Of a DNA stretch of 64,000 nt, positions 27,518-36,317 are shown in pieces. The notes below the pieces were generated by a model. It was not told the DNA's origin. It worked only from the letters and a program-made list of their open reading frames with translations, and did not search any database. Source of the DNA: Glaciecola sp965658765. Lineage in GTDB: Bacteria; Pseudomonadota; Gammaproteobacteria; Enterobacterales; Alteromonadaceae. The position numbers and the translations under genes were made by a program. Each line of letters begins with the position of its first letter. Positions within the stretch are counted from its first letter, which is position 1. Location of the stretch: the NCBI GenBank assembly GCA_965658765.1, contig CBFHTO010000011.1, forward strand, positions 3,882 through 67,881, written 5' to 3'.

Positions 27518-28981
27518 TTATGAAGATAAGGTGCGAATTAAATTTTTATAGTCTTCTGTAATATCGTGATCTTGCGATCGCAGTTCTTCTATTTTCCTAA
27601 CCGCATGAATAACAGTAGTATGATCTCGACCGCCAAATGAATTTCCAATCTCAGGATAACTATTATTAGTAAGCTCCTTAGATAAGGCCATAGCCATCTG
27701 ACGAGGTCTCGCTACTGTTCGCGTTCGACGTTTCGATAATATATCCGACACTTTTATTTTATAATATTCTGCAACGGTTTTTATTATATTATCAATAGTA
27801 ACTAACTTATCTTGCAAGGCAAGTAAATCTCGCAATGCGTCTTTTGCAAAATCTATTGTTATAGGCTTGCCAGTAAAATTCGCATTCGCAATCACCCTAT
27901 TTAGAGCGCCTTCTAATTCCCGCACGTTTGACCTAATTTTCTTTGCCATGAAAAAAGCAACTTCATCAGGTAGATTAATTTTATTCTGTTTGGCCTTAGA
28001 TAGTAAAATTGCGACCCTAGTTTCAAGTTCAGGAGGTTCAATGATAACTGTTAATCCCCAACCGAATCTAGATTTTAAGCGATCCTCCACACCTTCTATC
28101 TCTTTAGGATAACGATCAGAAGTCAATATGATTTGACGATTACCCTCTAATAGAGCATTAAAGGTGTGAAAAAACTCTTCTTGTGACCGTTCTTTCTTGG
28201 CAAAAAATTGGATGTCATCTATCAGCAATGCATCAACAGACCGATAAAAACGCTTGAACTCTTCTATCGCATTATTTTGAAGCGCCTTAACCATATCTTG
28301 GACAAAACGTTCGGAGTGCATATAAACAATTTTAGCGTCAGGATTTTTCTCTACTATTCCATTGCCAATTGCATGCATTAAATGCGTTTTACCTAAACCT
28401 GTACCACCGTATAGAAACAAGGGATTGTAGGGATCACCAGGATTTTGCGCAATCTGAGTCGCCGCAGCCCTTGCTAATTGGTTTGACTTACCTTCAACGA
28501 AATTATCAAATCTATAATCTGGATTCACATTACTGTTGTGATTAGACAACTTAGGTACAACTGGAACTTGTTGCGAATGATTATGTTCTTCCAATGTGCG
28601 CTTGCTTGAAGAATCCGATTGCACATTTACTTTTGCTGAATTGGAAATATTCGAGTTAATCGCTAGTTTCGGCGCATTTTCATATGCTCCAGATCCCACT
28701 CTTGTAGCGACAGAGTCATGGTTAGACGGAGATGAAGGCTTTGGTGCACCCTCTTTTAAAGAAAGTTTTGGAGAGTCTGGCCCATACAACTGCTTGAGTG
28801 TAGAAGTAATGAGATCGAAATATTCGTCTCGAACCCAGCCTAAGACAAACTTGTTACTTGCAAACAGAAAAAGCGTTTCTCCATCAAAGTGTGACTTTAG
28901 GGGCTTCAGCCACATGTTGAACTGCTCCGAGTCCACTTCGTTTTTGAGCGAGTCTAAACAGTACTGCCAATTAATGCCCAA
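27518..28981 (-). CDS. dnaA: Chromosomal replication initiator DnaA
   Basis: A 487-residue AAA+ initiator. Domain I (about 1-85) begins with WQYCLDSLKNEV; a variable Ser/Asn-rich linker follows (about 90-150). The AAA+ core has YGGTGLGKTHLMHAIGN and the Walker B LLIDDIQFF; domain IV has ARPRQMAMALSKELT and the DnaA signature GGRDHTTVIHAVRKI. DnaA-ATP binds DnaA boxes and opens the origin. The start is TTG at 28981, preceded by AAGGAAG at good spacing. DnaA boxes upstream suggest autoregulation. Confidence 0.98.
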   Translation of the reverse strand: MGINWQYCLDSLKNEVDSEQFNMWLKPLKSHFDGETLFLFASNKFVLGWVRDEYFDLITSTLKQLYGPDSPKLSLKEGAPKPSSPSNHDSVATRVGSGAYENAPKLAINSNISNSAKVNVQSDSSSKRTLEEHNHSQQVPVVPKLSNHNSNVNPDYRFDNFVEGKSNQLARAAATQIAQNPGDPYNPLFLYGGTGLGKTHLMHAIGNGIVEKNPDAKIVYMHSERFVQDMVKALQNNAIEEFKRFYRSVDALLIDDIQFFAKKERSQEEFFHTFNALLEGNRQIILTSDRYPKEIEGVEDRLKSRFGWGLTVIIEPPELETRVAILLSKAKQNKINLPDEVAFFMAKKIRSNVRELEGALNRVIANANFTGKPITIDFAKDALRDLLALQDKLVTIDNIIKTVAEYYKIKVSDILSKRRTRTVARPRQMAMALSKELTNNSYPEIGNSFGGRDHTTVIHAVRKIEELRSQDHDITEDYKNLIRTLSS

Positions 28982-29463
28982 AATAAGTCTTCCTTAAGAT
29001 AGTTTTGCGATAGCGGGCAGCAAGAATAGGACAATTTAAGCCATTTATCCACAATATTAATGTGAAAATAATAGAAAAATAACATTTTATACACAGCGCC
29101 ACTCTATCTCACTGTTTTGTATATTTTTTTATAATTTTCGTGCCATAAAAAACAGGTGACCTGAACTGAATTTAATCATAAAAGGCTTAAAAACAGTGGC
29201 TTACCATAAACATCAAAATAAAAATGTGGATAACTAGAACGAGGCTAAATTTTGGACGCCAATCCCATAATAATGTTTGAGCTAATAAGAAACTAAATTT
29301 TAATCTGTCTAACACACAATATACTTGACATTCAAACACTTCATCTCTATTATCTCGCGTCCAATTATAGACCCAATGCTTAGTAAACATATTAATCAAC
29401 TATATTGATTGCAAAAACTAAACGCTGGTATTACAAACCTTATCAACATAACGAGACCAGGTC
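28982..29463. other. dnaA-rpmH intergenic region with DnaA boxes
   Basis: About 480 very AT-rich bases between divergent dnaA and rpmH. They contain TTATCCACA at 29045-29053, the near-box TTATACACA at 29087-29095 and the reverse box TGTGGATAA at 29225-29233. In Pseudomonas the origin lies in this interval; in enterobacteria it serves dnaA autoregulation. Here a denser cluster lies by mnmG, so I favour regulation, with a minor or ancestral origin as the alternative. Confidence 0.7.
29325..29353 (+). promoter_or_regulatory. Sigma70 promoter of rpmH
   Basis: TTGACA at 29325-29330, a 17-base spacer and TATTAT at 29348-29353: a near-consensus promoter about 110 bases before rpmH. Confidence 0.85.
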
Positions 29464-29598
29464 ATGAAAAGAACTTTTCAACCAAGTAACATTAAGCGCA
29501 AGCGCTCTCACGGATTCCGTGCACGCATGGCCACAAAGAACGGCCGTAAGCTAATCGCAAATCGAAGAGCTAAAGGCAGAAAACGCCTGTCTGCATAA
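29464..29598 (+). CDS. rpmH: 50S ribosomal protein L34
   Basis: A 44-codon frame reading MKRTFQPSNIKRKRSHGF and ending AKGRKRLSA, the complete and highly conserved L34 protein of the large ribosomal subunit. It is very basic. It sits directly before rnpA, 16 bases away, as in nearly all bacteria, and behind a strong promoter. Confidence 0.97.
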   Translation: MKRTFQPSNIKRKRSHGFRARMATKNGRKLIANRRAKGRKRLSA

Positions 29599-29614
29599 TA
29601 CGGTTTAAATTACC

Positions 29615-29974
29615 GTGCAAACAGCGAGCTACAAATACAAAAGGGAGTCAAGGTTATTGACTCCCTTTCAGTTTTCTTATGTGTTCGAAAATGCTATTCC
29701 TGCAGTATCCCCTACTATCACAATCTTAGCTAGGAAAAATACGACGCTATCTCCAAGACTCGGCGTGACAATCCCAAAAAAGAAAGTAAAGTTGGCAGTA
29801 AATCGAAACAGGATTAAACGATGTATTAGGGAAAGCTTTCGTTTGTATCAACACGAGCTCCCTCATGTAGATATTGTAGTCATTGCAAAGCATGGTATAA
29901 ATGAACTGAGCAATCAGCAATTAAATGACCAATTGAGAAAATTATGGAAAAAGATCCAGAAGCGTTGTCAATGA
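29615..29974 (+). CDS. rnpA: Ribonuclease P protein component
   Basis: A 119-residue basic protein with the RnpA signature VNRNRIKRCIRESFRLYQHELP. It binds the RNase P RNA and helps process the 5' ends of pre-tRNAs. The start is GTG 29615, giving a family-like N-terminus (KRESRLLTPFQFSYVF); no strong ribosome site is visible, so coupling with rpmH is likely. yidD overlaps its end. Confidence 0.95.
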   Translation: MQTASYKYKRESRLLTPFQFSYVFENAIPAVSPTITILARKNTTLSPRLGVTIPKKKVKLAVNRNRIKRCIRESFRLYQHELPHVDIVVIAKHGINELSNQQLNDQLRKLWKKIQKRCQ

Positions 29975-30222
29975 AAAGAACAATGTCCATCGTTTGCGCA
30001 TCTCCCTTCCTACTCATAATAAAGGTTTATCAGCTGTTTATTTCTCCGTTCTTAGGTCAAAACTGCCGTTTTCATCCGAGTTGTTCTTGTTATGCTCATC
30101 AAGCATTGAAGGAACATGGAATACTTAAAGGTAGTATTTTGTCCGTAAAAAGAATTGTAAAATGCCAACCACTTCACCCTGGTGGAGTCGACCTAGTTCC
30201 AAAATCGAAAAATCACTATTAA
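29971..30222 (+). CDS. yidD: Membrane protein insertion efficiency factor YidD
   Basis: An 83-residue small protein with the YidD core IIKVYQLFISPFLGQNCRFH followed by PSCSCYAHQAL and CQPLHPGGVD. YidD has an amphipathic helix and aids insertion of membrane proteins with YidC. I start at ATG 29971, which overlaps the rnpA stop (ATGA); an in-frame ATG at 29944 would add nine residues. It lies between rnpA and yidC, the universal arrangement. Confidence 0.9.
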   Translation: MKRTMSIVCASPFLLIIKVYQLFISPFLGQNCRFHPSCSCYAHQALKEHGILKGSILSVKRIVKCQPLHPGGVDLVPKSKNHY

Positions 30223-30237
30223 TTGAATGAGAGCCTT

Positions 30238-31917
30238 ATGGAATCCCAACGAAGTATAATCATCATTGGCCTACTGCTAGTAAGTTTTTTATTATGGACA
30301 GAGTACCAAGAAACTTATGGACCAAAAGCAGTCGAACCAGTGCCTCAAGCGCCAAAGAATGATCCTAGCTCTAATGGAGTTCCATCAGCAAGCAGTCTAA
30401 ATACGAGTACCCTGCCCGCTGCACAAGCGTCAGACATACCTCAAGACACTACTAGTCAACAAGTTCCTACAAGTACTAAGACAGCAAATAAGTTAATCAC
30501 TGTAAAAACCGACACCTTAGATATTGAAATTAACTTAGTGGGTGGGGATATTGTTACCGCAGATTTGATTAAATTTCCATTGACTCAAGGTTCGGATGAC
30601 TCATATCCACTCTTGAAATCAGAAGACGCGCAACTTCATATCGCACAAAGCGGCTTAATTGGTAAAGACGGAACCGACAAAGCAACTGGACGCGCAGAGT
30701 ATCAAAGCGATAAAAGCGTCTATGAGTTAAATGATGAATCACTGAGCGTCCCGCTTTACTGGCAATCAAAAGACGGAATTTCTGTTACAAAAACATTTAC
30801 CTTTACTAAAGATTCTCACCTCATTGATTTGACTTACAAAGTACAAAACAATAAATCTGAGGTTGCTCAAGTTCAACAGTTTGCACAGTTAAAACAGACC
30901 TTGAATGATATTGGTGGTGGAAGCATGTTTATGCCCACCTATCGTGGCACAGCATACTCGACCCAAGAAGAACGATTTGAGAAGTTAGCGTTCGGCGACA
31001 TAGCAGATGAAAAACTCCGCGTAGCAAGCATTGGTGGATGGGCTGGTATGATCGAACATTACTTTGTAGCAGCTTGGGTGCCGCCACAACAAGAAACAAA
31101 CACCATCTTTGCTCGTCTATTACAAGACCAATATGCGCTTATTGGATACACAGGCGCGCCTATCGTTATAGAGCCTGGTAACAGCGTTGAAATTACGAGT
31201 GAAATTTACATTGGGCCAAAAGACCAAGATACGCTAGCTCAAATTGCCAATGGTTTAGATCTAACCGTCGATTACGGAATTCTGTTTTGGATATCACAAC
31301 CTTTATTCTCATTACTTCAATTTTTACATGGCGTAGTCGGGAACTGGGGAGTAGCCATTGTACTCATCACCCTTATCGTAAAAGGCTCAATGTACTGGCT
31401 GACTAAAAAGCAGTATGAATCAATGGCAAAAATGCGTGCCTTGCAGCCTAAATTAACTCAGTTAAAAGACCGCTTCGGCGACGATAGACAGAAAATGTCT
31501 CAGGCGATGATGGAGTTATACAAGAAAGAAAAAGTAAACCCTATGGGGGGTTGTTTTCCATTGTTACTTCAAATGCCTATTTTCTTAGCTCTTTATTGGG
31601 TACTGCTAGAAAGCGTAGAATTACGGCACGCTGAGTTTGCCCTTTGGATAACTGACTTGTCTGTAAGAGACCCATACTTTGTTCTACCCATATTAACTGG
31701 GGCAAGTATGTATTTTTTACAAAAATTACAACCTATGACCATTCAAGACCCACTTCAGGCTAAACTCATTCAATTTATGCCAGTTATGATGAGTATTTTC
31801 TTCTTGTGGTTCCCTGCTGGTCTAGTTCTATATTGGTTGATTAGTAACTTAGTCACCCTGACTCAAGCTAAAATGATTTACGCCTCTATGGAAAAGCGCG
31901 GCTTGAAAGCAAAATAA
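30238..31917 (+). CDS. yidC: Membrane protein insertase YidC
   Basis: A 559-residue inner-membrane insertase. The N-terminal membrane anchor is SIIIIGLLLVSFLLWTE, followed by a Pro/Ser-rich linker, a large periplasmic beta-sandwich domain (about 90-330) and the conserved hydrophobic C-terminal region (about 350-550) with MKYxxM-like motifs (MYWLTKKQYESMAKMR, NPMGGCFPLLLQMP). The start is ATG 30238 with GAGAG upstream; the frame is open from 30223. A terminator follows. Confidence 0.97.
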   Translation: MESQRSIIIIGLLLVSFLLWTEYQETYGPKAVEPVPQAPKNDPSSNGVPSASSLNTSTLPAAQASDIPQDTTSQQVPTSTKTANKLITVKTDTLDIEINLVGGDIVTADLIKFPLTQGSDDSYPLLKSEDAQLHIAQSGLIGKDGTDKATGRAEYQSDKSVYELNDESLSVPLYWQSKDGISVTKTFTFTKDSHLIDLTYKVQNNKSEVAQVQQFAQLKQTLNDIGGGSMFMPTYRGTAYSTQEERFEKLAFGDIADEKLRVASIGGWAGMIEHYFVAAWVPPQQETNTIFARLLQDQYALIGYTGAPIVIEPGNSVEITSEIYIGPKDQDTLAQIANGLDLTVDYGILFWISQPLFSLLQFLHGVVGNWGVAIVLITLIVKGSMYWLTKKQYESMAKMRALQPKLTQLKDRFGDDRQKMSQAMMELYKKEKVNPMGGCFPLLLQMPIFLALYWVLLESVELRHAEFALWITDLSVRDPYFVLPILTGASMYFLQKLQPMTIQDPLQAKLIQFMPVMMSIFFLWFPAGLVLYWLISNLVTLTQAKMIYASMEKRGLKAK

Positions 31918-31936
31918 GCAAAACACTTTAAAAAAT

Positions 31937-31996
31937 AACCCGCCACTGTGAAGAGTCCACCTTAATGGGGTCACTTCAACTGAGCGGGTTTTTTTC
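31937..31996 (+). terminator. Rho-independent terminator after yidC
   Basis: A long interrupted hairpin: AACCCGC at 31937-31943 pairs with GCGGGTT at 31984-31990, with a weaker inner TGAAG/CTTCA pairing, followed by a T-run. Confidence 0.8.
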
Positions 31997-32091
31997 TTTA
32001 ATATGCGTCATTTGTTACACTATCGACTTGAGTTTTGTTTTATTATTCTCACTTATTTCATGACCCTTAAACTAATGTGGAGAAACAAGCC

Positions 32092-32574
32092 ATGCCATCA
32101 TTTGATGTCGTCTCTGAACTTGATAATGTTGAAACTAAAAACGCCGTAGACAACGCAAACAGAGATTTATCTACTCGATTTGATTTTAAAAATGTCGACG
32201 CTGAATTTACCTTTGCCGACGATGTCGTAACAATGAAGGCTGAAGCAGAATTCCAACTCCAGCAAATGCAAAGTATGCTCAGAGATGCATGCTCAAAACG
32301 TGGAGTTGATACATCTGCGCTAGATCCACAGAAAATTGACCATACTGGCAAAACATTTAAACAAACGATCTCCTTTAAACAGGGTATTGATCAAGCATTA
32401 TCCAAAAAAATGGTAAAAATTATAAAAGACAAAAAGATGAAGGTTCAAACCTCTATCCAAGGGGAAAAGCTTAGGGTCACGGCAAAAAAACGAGACGATC
32501 TTCAAGCGGTTATTGCCTTACTGAAAAACGAAGAGTTTGGACAACCACTGCAATTCAACAACTTTAGAGATTAA
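32092..32574 (+). CDS. yajQ: YajQ family nucleotide-binding protein
   Basis: A 160-residue cytoplasmic protein beginning MPSFDVVSELDNVETKNAVD and ending GQPLQFNNFRD, both typical of the family. YajQ proteins bind nucleotides, and some members bind cyclic di-GMP; the role in this organism cannot be read from sequence. The start is ATG 32092 with TGGAGA upstream; the frame is open from 32077. It is flanked by the yidC terminator and mnmE, 5 bases downstream. It interrupts the usual yidC-mnmE neighbourhood. Confidence 0.92.
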   Translation: MPSFDVVSELDNVETKNAVDNANRDLSTRFDFKNVDAEFTFADDVVTMKAEAEFQLQQMQSMLRDACSKRGVDTSALDPQKIDHTGKTFKQTISFKQGIDQALSKKMVKIIKDKKMKVQTSIQGEKLRVTAKKRDDLQAVIALLKNEEFGQPLQFNNFRD

Positions 32575-32579
32575 TCGCC

Positions 32580-33947
32580 TTGATACAGCACAGTGATACC
32601 ATCGTAGCACAAGCAACCGCACCTGGCAGAGGCAGCGTTGGGATCATCCGTGTATCAGGACCACAAAGTAAACACATTGCTGAATCTATTTTGGGGCGCT
32701 GTCCATCACCAAGACAGGCGGTATATCAAAATTTTTACGACCATGATAAAAATGTGATTGATCAAGGGATCGCACTATTTTTTAAATCGCCTAATTCTTT
32801 TACCGGCGAAGATGTACTCGAACTGCAAGGTCACGGTGGACAAGTAGTAATGCAAATGCTTATTGACACATGCCTACAAGATTCAAACGTTCGACTTGCA
32901 AAACCAGGGGAATTTAGTGAGCAAGCCTTCTTGAATGATAAGATGGACCTTACTCAAGCCGAAGCCATTGCCGATTTGATTAATGCAAGTTCAACTCAAG
33001 CAGCAAAAAGTGCCTTAAAGTCGATGCAAGGTGCCTTCTCTGAAAAAATTAACGAACTAGTTAATGCACTAATTTACTTACGTATGTATGTTGAGGCTGC
33101 CATCGATTTTCCGGAAGAAGAAATCGATTTTCTTGGCGACCGCATTGTTAACGATAACCTTCGCAATATTATACAATTAGTACATGAAATCGAAAAGCTT
33201 GCGAAACAAGGTTCATTGTTACGAGATGGAATGCAGGTTGTCATCGTTGGCAAACCAAATGCGGGTAAGTCCAGTTTACTAAACGCCCTTGCTGGAAAAG
33301 AAACTGCGATTGTAACTGACATAGCAGGTACCACTAGAGATGTGTTAAAAGAATATATTCACATTGATGGCATGCCCTTGCATGTAATCGACACTGCTGG
33401 TCTGAGAGAAGACGCCGACACTGTTGAGCAAATCGGTATCGAAAGGGCTTGGAATGAAATTGCCAAAGCCGACCTCATACTTTTTATGGTTGACGCAAGT
33501 GAAGAAGACAAGCTACAACCGCATGAGATTTGGCCAGAATTTTATGCCAAGCTAAATGTCAACGCAAAGATGACTGTAATAAGAAACAAAGCAGACTTAA
33601 GCGGAGAGCATATCGGATTAATCGACAATTATGCTTACCCTGTTATCAGTTTATCGGCAAAACAACAAATTGGGATAGATACTTTAAAAGACCATTTAAA
33701 AGCGTGTATGGGCTTTGAACAAATAGGCGAAGACCAAATTATCGCACGAAAACGACACCTTAGAGCCCTTGAGTCTGCGAAGCATCATATTTTAGAGGGA
33801 AAAGAGCAATTAGAATCAAACAAAGCAGGTGAATTGCTGGCTGAAGAATTAAAATTAGCACAAGATGAGCTCAGCGAAATTACCGGCGAATTCACGTCAG
33901 ATGATCTATTGGGTCAGATTTTTTCTTCTTTTTGTATAGGCAAATAA
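32580..33947 (+). CDS. mnmE: tRNA modification GTPase MnmE
   Basis: A 455-residue protein with an N-terminal tetrahydrofolate-binding domain (DTIVAQATAPGRGSVGIIRV), a helical domain and an inserted G domain: P-loop GKPNAGKSSLLN (about 223-234), AGTTRD, DTAGLRE and NKAD. The C-terminal CIGK motif is present. With MnmG it makes the cmnm5U34 modification of tRNA wobble uridine. The start is TTG 32580. MnmG is encoded 2.8 kb downstream, beyond mioC, dnaT/dnaC-like genes and the origin. Confidence 0.97.
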   Translation: MIQHSDTIVAQATAPGRGSVGIIRVSGPQSKHIAESILGRCPSPRQAVYQNFYDHDKNVIDQGIALFFKSPNSFTGEDVLELQGHGGQVVMQMLIDTCLQDSNVRLAKPGEFSEQAFLNDKMDLTQAEAIADLINASSTQAAKSALKSMQGAFSEKINELVNALIYLRMYVEAAIDFPEEEIDFLGDRIVNDNLRNIIQLVHEIEKLAKQGSLLRDGMQVVIVGKPNAGKSSLLNALAGKETAIVTDIAGTTRDVLKEYIHIDGMPLHVIDTAGLREDADTVEQIGIERAWNEIAKADLILFMVDASEEDKLQPHEIWPEFYAKLNVNAKMTVIRNKADLSGEHIGLIDNYAYPVISLSAKQQIGIDTLKDHLKACMGFEQIGEDQIIARKRHLRALESAKHHILEGKEQLESNKAGELLAEELKLAQDELSEITGEFTSDDLLGQIFSSFCIGK

Positions 33948-33965
33948 ACGCAAGGTTGAAATCGA

Positions 33966-34415
33966 ATGGAAATACAGATTGTTGTAGGATCAGTACTTGG
34001 CGCAAGTGAATATGTTGCAGAATCCTTAGAGTCCTTATTTAAAGAAAATGAAATTTCTTGCTCTGTCCACCTCGAACCAAATATAAAAGATATCGATCTT
34101 AAAGGCATGCTGCTTATTGTTACGTCGACTCATGGCGCTGGAGAACTACCTGACAACATTCAAGAATTCGCAGAAGCTTTGAAACAACAAGATTTATCAA
34201 AACTGAAAGTTATCATCATTGGCCTAGGTGATTCTAGTTACGATACTTTTTGCGCTGGAGCAGAAACGATGCACCAAATTGTCTCAGACGGTAAGGCAAT
34301 GATGGTATTTCCAAGCTATCAAATTGACGTACTACATCACCCAATTCCTGAAGATATTGCTGTAGAATGGATGACATCACGATTAACTAAAGTCAAAAAG
34401 CTCTGTTGTGAATGA
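33966..34415 (+). CDS. mioC: Flavodoxin-like protein MioC
   Basis: A 149-residue flavodoxin-fold protein beginning MEIQIVVGSVLGASEYVAE, with an FMN-loop region STHGAGELPDN and GLGDSSYDTFC. In E. coli mioC lies next to oriC and its transcription runs into the origin; the protein is an FMN-binding electron carrier of uncertain role. Here it is 18 bases after mnmE and overlaps the next gene by 8 bases, in the direction of the origin. Confidence 0.92.
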   Translation: MEIQIVVGSVLGASEYVAESLESLFKENEISCSVHLEPNIKDIDLKGMLLIVTSTHGAGELPDNIQEFAEALKQQDLSKLKVIIIGLGDSSYDTFCAGAETMHQIVSDGKAMMVFPSYQIDVLHHPIPEDIAVEWMTSRLTKVKKLCCE

Positions 34416-35055
34416 TATCGAATTAGATAAACTTAATGCGCCAATCAATAACTTGGCAAAGCTACTATATTGTCTTATTTTGCGCCCGCAAGCTAATTTG
34501 AATCAGGGTACTGCAGAAGTTAATAACAAGTCTATTATGAGGTATCTTAACGCATCAGAAACAGTGATTCGTTTTGGTAAAGACATCAACCGACTTTTGC
34601 AAGAACTTCATCAACATGGTTTAATCGAGTTTGAACATGATGTTGATTTTTCAGCCACTTTACACAAACGTCAACTCACACTACCTTTTGTAAAAGAATC
34701 ACAAAATATAGAAGATCCTAATCTTCACGGTCATTACTTTTCTTTGACGGTCAAATGGCGTCCGATAGAAAGCGTCTTTAAGGATTTGGCCTCACTTATA
34801 GGTCTTATTGACCAAGTCTATAATGCGGATGAATTAGGCGAATTTATCGCATACTGGATGGGCAGAAACGACGCTTGTTATACTGAATATCAATGGACAC
34901 AAAAGTTTGTGGTTCATTTAAAGAACAGACGAATGAAAACACCTTTATCCAAATCATCAATAAGTGAAGGACATCAGTATTCCCATCCAGAAGCTGGGTT
35001 AATGTTCGATGAAAACGTGAAGAATTTAGTCAATAAATATAAACAAGAGATGTAA
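34408..35055 (+). CDS. DnaT-like primosomal protein
   Basis: A 215-residue protein. The N-terminal half resembles a small winged-helix replication domain (INNLAKLLYCLILRPQ..., NRLLQELHQHGLIEF). The C-terminal part around residues 148-175 carries GEFIAYWMGRN and EYQWTQKFVVHLKNR, which matches the DnaT pattern (FxAYW followed by QWxQKL). DnaT acts with PriA/PriB and DnaC in replication restart. The start is GTG 34408, overlapping the mioC stop. It is followed 8 bases later by a DnaC-like gene, mirroring the E. coli dnaT-dnaC pair. Confidence 0.72.
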   Translation: MNDIELDKLNAPINNLAKLLYCLILRPQANLNQGTAEVNNKSIMRYLNASETVIRFGKDINRLLQELHQHGLIEFEHDVDFSATLHKRQLTLPFVKESQNIEDPNLHGHYFSLTVKWRPIESVFKDLASLIGLIDQVYNADELGEFIAYWMGRNDACYTEYQWTQKFVVHLKNRRMKTPLSKSSISEGHQYSHPEAGLMFDENVKNLVNKYKQEM

Positions 35056-35063
35056 TACCCAAA

Positions 35064-35939
35064 ATGAAAAACTTAACTGAGCGTCTCAAAGAATTAAAGG
35101 GTCTGATAGGACAAGAACGTCTAGGCGACAGACATATTGAGGTACCCGAATTCGACTATAAGAAAAATCGTAAAATGTATGAGGAAATGGCCAACGCAGA
35201 TTTAATAAAAATCCAAAATGAAACTAAACTAAAGCGGATTCAAAAATTACATGGCCAATCCGAACTTAATCCAAAATGGACATTTGATAATTTAGTTGAA
35301 GATGCAAACGACGTAAAAGAAGCTGTAAGTATTGCTAAATCGTTTATCTTTGCGCACACAGACCCTAATTGGACAAAAAGCCGATCCCATATGATGTTGT
35401 TTTATGGCGATTACGGAAGAGGCAAATCCCATATAGCTGGCGCTATAGCACACGAATTAATTGATAAATTTGAAATCAGTGTTGTATACAGACAGCTGCA
35501 AACCTTATTGGATATGCGATTATTTTCATACGATTATCAGGCTTCTGATAATGCCTCTATGCAATATAGAGAGATCGCTAAACAATTACTCGAAGTCGAT
35601 TTGTTAATCTTAGACGAAGTTTGTGTGAACGAAACAATACTTAAAAAGAACGCACAAGCTTGGTTAGGAAACCTGCTTCGTCAGAGAAAAACCGCAAATA
35701 AAAATTGTATTATCATTACCAATCATAACCTTCAGTCACTTGAGCAAGCACTGGGACGATATTGTTTTGAATCAATAATGGAATATGAAACTTATCAAGT
35801 ACAATTTCAAGGCCCCAGTAGACGCAAGCAGCTCACTCACGGTGCAACTCATGAAAATAGTAGTGGCAGCCACAATGAACGCGGAAACCGCTCACAAAGC
35901 AATGCGTATCAGCCAAATCAGATCAATTATAAGAAATAA
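35064..35939 (+). CDS. DnaC-like helicase loader ATPase
   Basis: A 291-residue AAA+ protein with Walker A YGDYGRGKSHIAGA (near residue 114) and Walker B LLILDEVC (near 180), in the arrangement of DnaC and IstB/DnaI loaders. The N-terminal 80 residues are charged and helical, the region where DnaC contacts the DnaB helicase. The C-terminus is a low-complexity Asn/Ser/Arg tail. The segment aligned with the DnaC LGERVMDRM motif reads LGRYCFESI, so the usual arginine-finger context is altered. It reads towards the candidate oriC. Confidence 0.75.
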   Translation: MKNLTERLKELKGLIGQERLGDRHIEVPEFDYKKNRKMYEEMANADLIKIQNETKLKRIQKLHGQSELNPKWTFDNLVEDANDVKEAVSIAKSFIFAHTDPNWTKSRSHMMLFYGDYGRGKSHIAGAIAHELIDKFEISVVYRQLQTLLDMRLFSYDYQASDNASMQYREIAKQLLEVDLLILDEVCVNETILKKNAQAWLGNLLRQRKTANKNCIIITNHNLQSLEQALGRYCFESIMEYETYQVQFQGPSRRKQLTHGATHENSSGSHNERGNRSQSNAYQPNQINYKK

Positions 35940-36100
35940 TCAAAAGCCAAATTTTCATCTTTATCCCTTATTAAGTGGTGAAATATGATGACTGGGAACC
36001 GTCCCATTAATTTAACGATGCTCTTGCGCCACCAAAAAAGGATAGATTAACTAAATTGGTGTACGGATTTGTAAATCAATACAAGCAGACCTAGACCTGT

Positions 36101-36144
36101 TTTTTGTATATTTGATGATAATTTAAGCATCAAATATACAAAAA
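36101..36144. repeat. Perfect 17-bp inverted repeat bordering oriC
   Basis: TTTTTGTATATTTGATG at 36101-36117 is exactly complementary to the arm at 36128-36144, with a 10-base loop. No T-run follows the stem on either strand, so it is not a classic terminator, although the arms start with T5 and end with A5. It lies between the dnaC-like gene and the DnaA boxes. Confidence 0.85.
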
Positions 36145-36317
36145 CTTCCCTCGTTTAAAAAAATAAATTTTATTTCTAACAAACAAAAAAGTTAAAACTT
36201 ATAAACAACAAAATTGAGCTTGGCGCTTTTACAAGGTACTGCTTTGTATGGGTAAAATGTTAGGTCGAGTCACGATGTTTGATAAGTAGAATAATTCATA
36301 CCCTATTATTAACAGTC

